A DNA stretch of 64,000 bases from Thaumasiovibrio sp043421945 (GTDB lineage: Bacteria > Pseudomonadota > Gammaproteobacteria > Enterobacterales > Vibrionaceae): assembly GCA_043421945.1 (NCBI GenBank), contig JBHOGO010000004.1:1-64000 (forward strand), written 5' to 3'. Shown here one piece after another: positions 54,652-64,000 of the stretch (within the stretch, counting starts at the first letter, position 1; the number at the start of each line of letters is the position of its first letter). The position numbers and the translations under genes were made by a program. The notes beneath the pieces were generated by a model. It did no database searches. It saw only the letters and a program-made list of their open reading frames with translations, and was not told where the DNA came from.

Positions 54652-57420
54652 TTACCCTTTCAAGAACGCTTGAGAGGCCTTTACGACATTGTTCATCTCG
54701 TCGATGAGCTCAAACATCTCTGGCTCTATCTCTTCATGCGATGAATCTTGTTTGAGTAAGGTCTCCAAATCGTTGCAGAGCTTCTTCAGCTTAGGCACAC
54801 CTGAATAAGCACAGCTACCATGAAGTTTATGGATAGGAGGCCAAAGTTCGACATCTTTCCCATCAAGTGCTTCGTTAACGAGTAATTCGACCTCTGGCAT
54901 ATAATCAAGAAGCATCTGTAACATATCTTGAGCAAGGTCCTCTTTGCCTGCGGATTGCTTAAGCGCTTGCGACCAGTTGATGCTGCCATTTTCGCTAATG
55001 ATTTCCTCATCACTCTGAGGTGCATCTAATGGAATAAATGAGGCAGTATCGGCCTCAGCTTGAGAGGGTACTTCAATCCAGTTAGCAAAGATTTGCTCGA
55101 GGATATGCTCTTCAATCGGCTTGGTTAAATAGTCGTCCATCCCTTCACTTAGCAAGCGCTCACGCTCTCCTGCCATTGCGTGTGCGGTGACGGCGACAAT
55201 AGGGGTTTCGACATTAAGCGGCGTCTTTCTGATCTCTCTGCATGCGGTGACACCATCCATTTCAGGCATTTGGATATCCATGAAAATAAGATCGTATTGG
55301 TGCTGGGTGGCAAACTCGAGTGCTTGGCGACCATTGGTGGCAGTATCAACATGCTCAACACGTTCTTTTAATAGTGCAGTGATTAATTTAAGGTTTGCTG
55401 GATTGTCATCAACGGCCATAATCCGCAGTGGCTGAATCTTATTTGGTACAGTGGGGACGACCGTTAGGCTGCTGGTACTAATCTCTGGGTCTACTAAGAG
55501 TTCAAAGAGCTTACGGCTGGCGACAGGCTTTGGTAAGCAGCCACTAATACCGCGAGCGAGTAGGTGCTCAGACAGCGCTAATTCAGTTGTTGGTAGAGTA
55601 GCGAATACCTGTGGGGCGAATTGCTCTAATTGACAGATTTCAGCTTCAAGCGTTGCCATGTCTGGGATATTGCCCGGTGATAAATTGTAGAGAGCAAAAT
55701 CGTGTGGCTCAACTTTTTCTGGTGTTGTAGAGCGGTAAGTGACATGGAGACCACCACGGATTAAGTTCTGCTGAATGATGGACGCTGCTTGCATATTGGA
55801 CTCAATAAGCAGCACCTTCTTACCGAGAAGTGGCTGGATGTCGAGAGGTTGCGATACCGGTAAATCCGTTTTCATGAGACGGACAGAAAACCAAAATGTT
55901 GAGCCTTGGTGTAGGCGACTGGTAAAGCCAACATCCCCTTCCATCTGATTGACAAGCTTTTGCGTAATAACTAAGCCTAATCCTGTACCACCATAGCGTC
56001 GAGATATGCTTGCATCGGCTTGGCTAAAGGCTTGGAATAGCTGCGCTTGTTGACGCTCTGAGATACCAATGCCAGTATCTCGAATCATGAATTGTAAGTC
56101 GATCGCATTATCTCGTTCTGCTTTTAGCTCAACGGAGATGTCAATATTGCCCCGCTCTGTAAATTTCACCGAGTTACCGATAAGATTGGTGATAATCTGC
56201 TGAATACGCATTGGGTCGCCAATCATGCCGACAGGTATTCGATGATCAACCTTTAGCGTTAATTCTAACCCTTTTTCATGGGCACTTGGCGCCAGTAGAC
56301 GCATGACTTCATCGAGTGAGTCATTAAAATCGAATGGGATGTTTTCCAGCAATAACTTACCCGCCTCTAACTTCGAGAAGTCAAGAATATCATTAATGAT
56401 AGTAAGTAAGTTATTGGCTGATTTTTCAATGGTTTGTAGGTAGTCTCGCTGACTGGTTGTTAGCTGTGTTTTCAGCATTTGGCGTGTAAAGCCGATCACA
56501 CCATTAAGCGGTGTTCTCAATTCATGGGACATATTTGCCAAGAATTCAGACTTAACCCTTGCCGCTTCTTGTGCTCGCTTCTTGGCGATATCAAGCTCGA
56601 CGTTTTGTATTTCGAGTTGCTCTAAGGTTTCGAGGAGATCAGATGTGGCCTGATCGATGCTCTGCTGCATTTCTCCGTGATAGTCTGACAGTGATATTGC
56701 CATGGCATTGATACCATTTTTCAAGGTATCGAGTTCACCAATCATCCGCCCTTCAATACGTGTATCTACGTGACCACGGCGGATTCTGTCAACCATATCG
56801 ACCATATCTGTAATGGGACCGCTGACCTCCTTGGTAAGCTTATAGGCAAAAATACCAGAGATGGCTAACCCGAGGCTGAGTACTAATAAGGCGGTAAACA
56901 TCTCCTGATATTGCTGTAGCCGCAGCGCACTGAGATCTAGCTCTAAGGCGACATAGCCCAGCGAGGTATCATCTTCTATTGTCCGGTTGGGGTTTGTGAA
57001 GCGGCTTTCTGCGATAATCGGCGACTTGAGAATTAAGGCATTTTCGTGCCACTTCATTGTCGTTAAGCTCGGAATAGTTTCGTCAGCTGGAAACATCAGC
57101 ATTTCAAAGTTGCGATGAAAGTTCGAGGTGACAAAAAGCTCATTATTTTTGTCGAACACGGCAATCGTGCGGATGATATCCGAATGCTTACGATGCGCGT
57201 AGCTGATCATGCGTCTAACGACTTCACGATTATTTGTACTCATACCGTGTTCGGTAGAGATGGCTAAAGGCTCTATAATATTATAGCCAGTTGTCGATAG
57301 CTGATTTTCTAAATCTTGATAGCGGTTAATGGTAAAAAAGCCGCTTAGTAGCAGCCCAATAATCAAGGTGGGGGCTAATGTCAGGGTAAAGACCCTTGCC
57401 CGAAGTCCGTATTTGGTCAT
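54652..57420 (-). CDS. barA: hybrid sensor histidine kinase BarA (VarS)
   Basis: 922 residues. BarA starts the BarA/UvrY (VarS/VarA in Vibrio) phosphorelay that drives Csr small RNAs and the switch between carbon use, motility and virulence. Transmembrane helices lie at about 11-31 and 174-193 with a periplasmic sensor between. A HAMP segment (about 195-247) is followed by the kinase with His299 in MSHELRTPLNGV, a degenerate receiver (about 520-640), a true receiver with Asp715 in FMDIQMPEMDG, and a C-terminal HPt domain with His867. All phosphorelay residues are intact. Converges with acpS and is divergent from rlmD. Confidence 0.97.
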   Translation of the reverse strand: MTKYGLRARVFTLTLAPTLIIGLLLSGFFTINRYQDLENQLSTTGYNIIEPLAISTEHGMSTNNREVVRRMISYAHRKHSDIIRTIAVFDKNNELFVTSNFHRNFEMLMFPADETIPSLTTMKWHENALILKSPIIAESRFTNPNRTIEDDTSLGYVALELDLSALRLQQYQEMFTALLVLSLGLAISGIFAYKLTKEVSGPITDMVDMVDRIRRGHVDTRIEGRMIGELDTLKNGINAMAISLSDYHGEMQQSIDQATSDLLETLEQLEIQNVELDIAKKRAQEAARVKSEFLANMSHELRTPLNGVIGFTRQMLKTQLTTSQRDYLQTIEKSANNLLTIINDILDFSKLEAGKLLLENIPFDFNDSLDEVMRLLAPSAHEKGLELTLKVDHRIPVGMIGDPMRIQQIITNLIGNSVKFTERGNIDISVELKAERDNAIDLQFMIRDTGIGISERQQAQLFQAFSQADASISRRYGGTGLGLVITQKLVNQMEGDVGFTSRLHQGSTFWFSVRLMKTDLPVSQPLDIQPLLGKKVLLIESNMQAASIIQQNLIRGGLHVTYRSTTPEKVEPHDFALYNLSPGNIPDMATLEAEICQLEQFAPQVFATLPTTELALSEHLLARGISGCLPKPVASRKLFELLVDPEISTSSLTVVPTVPNKIQPLRIMAVDDNPANLKLITALLKERVEHVDTATNGRQALEFATQHQYDLIFMDIQMPEMDGVTACREIRKTPLNVETPIVAVTAHAMAGERERLLSEGMDDYLTKPIEEHILEQIFANWIEVPSQAEADTASFIPLDAPQSDEEIISENGSINWSQALKQSAGKEDLAQDMLQMLLDYMPEVELLVNEALDGKDVELWPPIHKLHGSCAYSGVPKLKKLCNDLETLLKQDSSHEEIEPEMFELIDEMNNVVKASQAFLKG

Positions 57421-57542
57421 GAGTCAATAAATTGCAAAAAATGCTGTCTGTGGGAGAATTGGCGCTTAATGTTTACTAGCTTAATTTAACCGAGGCTAAT
57501 GAACAATCGATCTACGTTCAAACAATGCACATGAAGGTCATA

Positions 57543-58853
57543 ATGGCGCAGTTTTTTAAGCCGCAACGAAGAAAAGTTGCTGATACCAAGCATAAACCCC
57601 TCCAGATTACTCGATTAGATGCGCATGGCGCCGGAGTTGGGAGTCTCGATGGGAAAACCGTCTTTGTTGAAGGTGTGTTACCCAATGAACGTGCGCTCGT
57701 GCAATTGACAGAGCAAAAGCGTCAGTATGCGAAAGCTAAACTGATTAAATTGCTTGAGCCATCAGCACAACGCCAATTACCGTTCTGCGAATACTACCAA
57801 CAATGTGGTGGTTGTAACTTGCAGCACCTCGATCATGAGGCACAAGTGAACCATAAGCAGGCGTCAGTCTCTCGCCTTTTTGAGCCTCACTCTGAATTGA
57901 CTGTTGCTGAGCCGATTGCGCTAGGGTCGAAAGGCTACCGTCGCTCAGCTCGATTGAGCCTATGGCTGGACAAACAGCAGCAGCTGCATATCGGCTTTCG
58001 CCAAAAAGGCAGTAAGGCTGTGGTTGATATCGATCACTGTGCGGTCTTAGACCCTTCTTTGGCTGAGTTATTGCCAAAGGTGAAAGCATTACTGCTTGGT
58101 TTTCGTCAGCCAAGAGCGCTTGGTCATGTCGAGTTGATTGCCGCTTCGAATGGTCGTGTTCTGATGTTGCGTCACACAGCCGCTTTAAAACCTCAGCATT
58201 TAGCGGCTCTAGAGGCATTCTCTGAGCAGCATGATTTAATGTTATTTCACTCCGCAGATGGTGAGAATATTGTCCAACTTCGTGGTGAGCAGCCTTACTA
58301 TGAGATAGGTACACACAAAGTATTTTTCAGACCGGGTGATTTTATTCAGGTGAATGCTGAAGTGAATCGGCAGATGGTAGATCAAGCACTAACTTGGCTT
58401 GACCCACAAGCGGATGAGCGTGTGTTGGATCTTTTCTGTGGCTTGGGTAACTTTTCACTGCCTTTGGCATCAAAGGTTAAACAGGTTGTGGGCGTCGAGG
58501 GTGTAGACGATATGGTGGAGCGAGCAAGTCAAAATGCCAACGTGAATGGTGTTGATAATGCGCGTTTTTACCAAGCAAATCTTGATGATGATTTTAGTGA
58601 GCAGCCGTGGGCATCAGAGCCATTTGATAAGGTGCTGCTAGACCCAGCTCGAGCGGGTGCCGCAGGTGCTATGACGCACATTGTAAACCTTGCGCCTAAA
58701 AAGGTGGTTTACGTATCATGCAACCCTGCAACGTTAGCGCGTGATAGCGAAATATTGCTGCAAAATGGGTATCAGTTAACCAAACTAGGCACCATGGATA
58801 TGTTTCCTCATACAGGACATACAGAGTCCATGGCGTTATTCACCAAGTTGTGA
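57543..58853 (+). CDS. rlmD: 23S rRNA (uracil1939-C5)-methyltransferase
   Basis: 436 residues from ATG 57543, preceded by AAGG; the frame opens at 57525. It methylates U1939 of 23S rRNA. An N-terminal TRAM domain is followed by Cys residues of a [4Fe-4S] site (FCEYYQQCGGC, about 82-91, and a later DHCAV). The SAM site LDLFCGLGNFSLPLA lies near 295, and the catalytic Cys in VSCNPATLARD near 395. The barA/rlmD-relA-mazG-pyrG-eno order is conserved. Confidence 0.96.
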   Translation: MAQFFKPQRRKVADTKHKPLQITRLDAHGAGVGSLDGKTVFVEGVLPNERALVQLTEQKRQYAKAKLIKLLEPSAQRQLPFCEYYQQCGGCNLQHLDHEAQVNHKQASVSRLFEPHSELTVAEPIALGSKGYRRSARLSLWLDKQQQLHIGFRQKGSKAVVDIDHCAVLDPSLAELLPKVKALLLGFRQPRALGHVELIAASNGRVLMLRHTAALKPQHLAALEAFSEQHDLMLFHSADGENIVQLRGEQPYYEIGTHKVFFRPGDFIQVNAEVNRQMVDQALTWLDPQADERVLDLFCGLGNFSLPLASKVKQVVGVEGVDDMVERASQNANVNGVDNARFYQANLDDDFSEQPWASEPFDKVLLDPARAGAAGAMTHIVNLAPKKVVYVSCNPATLARDSEILLQNGYQLTKLGTMDMFPHTGHTESMALFTKL

Positions 58854-58934
58854 GATAACTACCACTAGAATCACTCGTGACTGCAACAAGCTGAGTAACA
58901 AATCAGCAATTTATAGCGATAATGGGAAGGGACG

Positions 58935-61160
58935 ATGGTCGCGATACGCGGTGCACATTTAACGGAAAATCGCGCATTTGAGTTGGCGCAATGGGTTGAT
59001 AGCCTGCAGCAGGATAAGCAGGCTAGAAAGCGAATTAGAGAGACCTACTTGCTGTGTGAGCAGCAGGTAGAAGGCTCCGCGTATGCACCCTTGGTGCTGT
59101 GGCGCGGGCGTGAGATGGTTGAAATTCTGGTGACCCTCAATATGGATGCCAGTACGCTGATTTCTGCGCTGCTGTTTCCTGTTGTAGAGATGGGGCTATA
59201 CAGCCATGAAGAGCTGCATGAGAACCACCCGAAGGTCATTGTTGAAATGGTTGAGGGTGTTGAACAGATGGCAGCGATTGGCCATTTGAGTGCAGCGACG
59301 GGAGATACAGCCACCTCCTTACAAGTTGATAATATCCGCCGAATGCTTCTCTCGATGGTAGAAGACTTTCGTTGCGTGGTAATAAAACTGGCAGAGCGCA
59401 TTTGTCATTTGCGTGAGGTGAAAGATGAACCTGATGCGGTTCGTCGTAATGCTGCCAAAGAGTGTGCGAATATTTACGCACCGTTAGCAAACCGTCTTGG
59501 TATCGGCCAGCTAAAGTGGGAAATTGAAGACTACACCTTTCGGTATCAGCACCCTGACACGTATAAGCAAATCGCGAAGCAGCTTTCCGAGCGACGCATT
59601 GTGCGTGAGCAGTACATTGATGAGTTTGTGACAGACTTAAGCGCTTCGATGAAAAGCGCGAACATTGGCGTTGAGGTACAAGGGCGGCCTAAGCACATCT
59701 ATAGCATCTGGCGAAAGATGAAGAAAAAGAACCTTGCTTTTGACGAGTTGTTCGATGTGCGTGCGGTTCGAATTGTCGCGGATGAGCTTCAAGACTGTTA
59801 TGCGGCTTTGGGTATTGTGCATACCAAGTATCGTCATTTACCGAAAGAGTTTGATGACTATGTTGCCAATCCTAAGCCAAATGGCTATCAGTCGATTCAT
59901 ACTGTCGTGTTGGGCCCTGAAGGCAAGACTGTCGAAATTCAGATCCGAACGAAAGCGATGCATGAGGAGTCTGAACTTGGCGTTGCTGCACACTGGAAAT
60001 ATAAAGAAGGTGGCAGTGGTCACGGCCGAGGCTCCGCTTATGATGAAAAGATCACTTGGCTGAGAAAACTCCTCGCTTGGCAAGAAGAGATGTCTGATTC
60101 TGGTGATATGCTGGAAGAGCTCCGTAGCCAAGTGTTTGATGATCGTGTCTATGCCTTTACTCCGAAAGGGGACGTGGTTGACCTGCCAGCTGTCGCGACA
60201 CCACTTGATTTTGCTTACCATATTCATTCCGAGGTTGGGCATCGATGTATCGGTGCCAAAGTGGAAGGGCGTATTGTTCCTTTTACATATCGATTGAACA
60301 TGGGTGATCAAGTTGAAATCATCACTCAAAAAGAGCCGAATCCTTCACGTGACTGGCTTAACCCTAACATGGGGTTTGTGTATTCGAGCCGTGCGAGAGC
60401 AAAAGTCCATGCGTGGTTCCGCAAACAAGATCGTGATAAGAACATCACCGCAGGTAAAGAGATCCTTGAAACGGAGCTTGTTAAAATCAATGCGACGTTA
60501 AAAGATGCTGAAAGTTATGCACTGAAACGCTTTAATGCCAAAAACACTGATGAGCTCTTCGCTGGGATTGGCTGTGGTGATTTACGGATTAACCAAGTCG
60601 TTAATCACATTAATGCATTAGTGAATAAGCCGACAGCGGAAGAAGAAGATCAGCAGCTGCTTGAGAAGCTAACAGAGAGCGGGAATACATCATCATCGGT
60701 ACAAAAACCAAGTCGTGATGCGATTGTGGTTGAAGGGGTCGATAACTTGATGACTCACCTTGCGCGCTGTTGTCAGCCTATTCCTGGTGATGACATTTGT
60801 GGGTTTGTGACGCAAGGGCGAGGCATTTCAGTACACCGCAGTGACTGTGAGCAGCTTGAAGAGCTTCGTCACCATGCCGCAGAGCGTATCATTGATGTTG
60901 TGTGGGGGAGTTTTAGTGGTAAATATAAAATCACAGCCCGGGTGTTAGCGACTGAGCGTAATGGCTTGTTGAAAGATCTCACTACGACTTTTGCGAATGA
61001 AAAAATCACGGTCAGTGGTATGAAGAGCCGTTTTGATAATAAAAAACAGCTCACTGTGATGGACTTTGAGCTAGAACTCACAGATTTAGCAACGCTAGGG
61101 CGTGTGCTTAAGCGTATCGAGTCACTACGTGATGTCGCTCAAGCGAGACGTTTACATTAG
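58935..61160 (+). CDS. relA: (p)ppGpp synthetase RelA
   Basis: 741 residues. RelA makes (p)ppGpp on stalled ribosomes during amino acid starvation. The N-terminal HD-like domain (about 60-200) lacks an HD hydrolase pair, as in monofunctional RelA. The synthetase domain contains GRPKHIYSIWRKM and PKPNGYQSIHTVV near 240-325, followed by TGS (about 405-470) and a C-terminal ACT domain. AAGGGA precedes the ATG. Confidence 0.97.
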   Translation: MVAIRGAHLTENRAFELAQWVDSLQQDKQARKRIRETYLLCEQQVEGSAYAPLVLWRGREMVEILVTLNMDASTLISALLFPVVEMGLYSHEELHENHPKVIVEMVEGVEQMAAIGHLSAATGDTATSLQVDNIRRMLLSMVEDFRCVVIKLAERICHLREVKDEPDAVRRNAAKECANIYAPLANRLGIGQLKWEIEDYTFRYQHPDTYKQIAKQLSERRIVREQYIDEFVTDLSASMKSANIGVEVQGRPKHIYSIWRKMKKKNLAFDELFDVRAVRIVADELQDCYAALGIVHTKYRHLPKEFDDYVANPKPNGYQSIHTVVLGPEGKTVEIQIRTKAMHEESELGVAAHWKYKEGGSGHGRGSAYDEKITWLRKLLAWQEEMSDSGDMLEELRSQVFDDRVYAFTPKGDVVDLPAVATPLDFAYHIHSEVGHRCIGAKVEGRIVPFTYRLNMGDQVEIITQKEPNPSRDWLNPNMGFVYSSRARAKVHAWFRKQDRDKNITAGKEILETELVKINATLKDAESYALKRFNAKNTDELFAGIGCGDLRINQVVNHINALVNKPTAEEEDQQLLEKLTESGNTSSSVQKPSRDAIVVEGVDNLMTHLARCCQPIPGDDICGFVTQGRGISVHRSDCEQLEELRHHAAERIIDVVWGSFSGKYKITARVLATERNGLLKDLTTTFANEKITVSGMKSRFDNKKQLTVMDFELELTDLATLGRVLKRIESLRDVAQARRLH

Positions 61161-61211
61161 TGGTCACATTTGAAGCTGCGCTATTCGCGTAATGATCAAT
61201 CAATAATTGAG

Positions 61212-61250
61212 AAGGGGAAGCGACTCGACAGAGAGCCGCTTCCCTTTTTT
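61212..61250 (+). terminator. intrinsic terminator of relA
   Basis: GGGAAGCG (61215-61222) pairs with CGCTTCCC (61237-61244), with a 14-nt loop, and six T follow. mazG downstream therefore probably has its own promoter or depends on read-through. Confidence 0.85.
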
Positions 61251-61270
61251 ATAAGGTAATAGGGTTAACT

Positions 61271-62071
61271 ATGTCGAAGACAGCAATGAACGATCTCTTA
61301 ACTATCATGGCGAAGCTCCGTGATCCTGATGGGGGCTGTCCTTGGGATTTAAAGCAAAGTTTTGACACTATTGTGCCTCATACCATTGAAGAGGTTTATG
61401 AGGTCGCAGAGGCTATTTCTGAACAAAACTGGGATGAGTTAAAAGAAGAGCTGGGGGATTTATTGTTCCAGATTGTCTTCTACAGCCAGCTAGCGAAGGA
61501 GCAAGGACTCTTTTCATTCGACGACATCGTGGAAGGTTTAAATGAAAAGCTAACCCGCCGCCACCCCCATGTTTTTGGAAATGTTGACTTGGCTGACGAA
61601 AATGCTATCAAGGCCAACTGGGAAAAAGAGAAAGCGAGTGAGCGAGTCAGCAAAGGTCAAGAAAGCGTACTGGATAATGTACCATTGGCGCTACCTGCGT
61701 TAATTCGAGCTGATAAAATCCAAAAGCGGGTTGCTCAACATGGCTTTGATTGGGACAGTTTTGGCCCCGTTGTCAGCAAGGTGCATGAAGAGATCGATGA
61801 AGTGATGGAAGAGGTCACACAACTGTCACCCGACCCTGATAGGGTTGAAGATGAAGTTGGTGATCTACTTTTTGCAGTCGCGAATCTGGCGCGCCATGCC
61901 AATGTAAAACCTGAAACGGCGTTAGCTCGTGCGAATAAAAAGTTTGAACGCCGTTTTCGCGAAGTGGAAAAAAGTGTGCTAGAACAAGGTAAGTGTCTGG
62001 ACGACTGCGACCTCGAAAGCCTAGAAAAACACTGGCAAGAGGTTAAAAAAAGGGAGAGAAATGGCATGTAG
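61271..62071 (+). CDS. mazG: nucleoside triphosphate pyrophosphohydrolase MazG
   Basis: 266 residues with two tandem MazG domains, as in Escherichia coli. It hydrolyses nucleoside triphosphates to monophosphates and lowers (p)ppGpp levels. Domain 1 has EEVYEVAEAISE and EELGDLLFQIVFYS (metal-binding EExxE and ExxD); domain 2 has EEIDEVMEEV and DEVGDLLFAVANL. No mazEF pair lies next to it here, unlike in Escherichia coli. Confidence 0.96.
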   Translation: MSKTAMNDLLTIMAKLRDPDGGCPWDLKQSFDTIVPHTIEEVYEVAEAISEQNWDELKEELGDLLFQIVFYSQLAKEQGLFSFDDIVEGLNEKLTRRHPHVFGNVDLADENAIKANWEKEKASERVSKGQESVLDNVPLALPALIRADKIQKRVAQHGFDWDSFGPVVSKVHEEIDEVMEEVTQLSPDPDRVEDEVGDLLFAVANLARHANVKPETALARANKKFERRFREVEKSVLEQGKCLDDCDLESLEKHWQEVKKRERNGM

Positions 62072-62085
62072 TAACATGTCCGAGC

Positions 62086-62101
62086 TGTCACTTGCGTGAC
62101 A
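62086..62101. other. short perfect inverted repeat upstream of pyrG
   Basis: TGTCAC-TTGC-GTGACA lies about 135 bp before the pyrG start and soon after the mazG stop. It could be a hairpin or a regulator site; no T-run follows. Confidence 0.45.
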
Positions 62102-62183
62102 CCAATTGATTTGAGACAAAAAAAATTGAGCATGACTGTGATACTTTTCACGTTGTGGCAATAAAGTGGCTCTGGTATCATAG

Positions 62184-63875
<1,692 letters not shown>

Positions 63876-63881
63876 TCAAAT

Positions 63882-63926
63882 GGAAAGGCCGCAGCCATAA
63901 GGGCCGCGGCTTTGGTTCGCTTTTTA
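63882..63926 (+). terminator. possible weak terminator or attenuator between pyrG and eno
   Basis: A GC-rich imperfect hairpin (AAGGCCGC with GCGGCTTT) is followed after eight bases by a short T-run (63920-63925). Pairing is imperfect and the T-run is displaced, so termination would be partial at best. Confidence 0.35.
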
Positions 63927-63952
63927 AATTGTTAAAGCAAGAGGAAAGACTA

Positions 63953-64000
63953 ATGTCTAAGATCGTTAAAGTTCTAGGTCGTGAAATTATCGATTCACGT
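63953..64000 (+). CDS. eno: enolase, N-terminal 16 codons (cut by window end)
   Basis: The ATG at 63953 has a good AGAGGAAAG site upstream. The 16 visible residues MSKIVKVLGREIIDSR match the enolase N-terminus, and eno directly after pyrG is the expected order. The gene continues beyond the window. Confidence 0.95.
   Translation, partial: MSKIVKVLGREIIDSR

Noticed and set aside
57745..58314. 189-codon minus-strand ORF inside rlmD
   Set aside because: Antisense to a clear RlmD coding region with all motifs intact; no domain recognised.
59838..60329. 163-codon minus-strand ORF inside relA
   Set aside because: Shadow of the RelA coding strand, with no start signal or domain.

Overview
This window is a chromosomal segment of a gammaproteobacterium, most likely a member of the Vibrionaceae. 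The evidence is gene order: metK/tkt divergent, epd-pgk-fbaA-mscS, argO-yggE, serA-rpiA-fau-ssrS-zapA/ygfB-ubiH-ubiI, ygfZ/sdhE-ygfX, nadB/rpoE-rseA-rseB-rseC-lepA-lepB-rnc-era-recO-pdxJ-acpS, barA/rlmD-relA-mazG-pyrG-eno. Protein sequences such as RseA, BarA and RsmE also fit. Nearly all of it is core genome. No rRNA, tRNA, CRISPR array, transposase, integrase or phage gene was seen.

Layout. 1-2.7 kb: a possible gene tail, two hairpins, then a three-gene set (DUF3299 lipoprotein, membrane-anchored PpiC-like protein, HupE/UreJ-like membrane protein). 2.8-8.5 kb: minus-strand housekeeping genes (ruvX, yqgE, gshB, rsmE, endA, sprT, metK). 8.9-16.3 kb: plus-strand central carbon metabolism (tkt, epd, pgk, fbaA) and mscS, with an apparently frameshifted small membrane gene between tkt and epd. 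16.6-28.0 kb: a complete tad/flp pilus operon (flp, tadV, rcpC, rcpA, rcpB-like, tadZ, A, B, C, D, E, F, G and an ompA-like gene). 28.1-33.6 kb: argO, yggE, serA, rpiA, fau, 6S RNA, zapA. 33.8-37.4 kb: ygfB, ubiH, ubiI and a lone gcvH. 37.5-43.3 kb: a small conserved-looking ORF, a LysR regulator, a FetAB-like exporter pair, a YbaK-domain protein, ygfZ, sdhE, ygfX. 43.4-64 kb: nadB, the sigma-E operon, the lepA-to-acpS translation and processing cluster, barA, rlmD, relA, mazG, pyrG and the first 16 codons of eno.

How the genes work together. The tad operon is the one clearly accessory block. In Escherichia coli mscS and argO are neighbours; here about 11.5 kb of pilus genes lies between them, and its 3' end is marked by seven perfect copies of a 7-bp repeat that holds the stop codons of both converging genes. 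The rpoE operon has a good sigma-E promoter in front of it, which fits autoregulation. Upstream of epd there is a strong CRP-like palindrome. The lone gcvH has a long inverted repeat that would pair its ribosome binding site with sequence about 90 nt upstream, which suggests translational control.

I did not find a clearly new multi-gene system. The strongest leads are the gcvH leader structure, the location of the Tad island with its boundary repeat, the broken small membrane gene at 11.1-11.45 kb, and the tandem repeats near the ends of ygfZ and endA.
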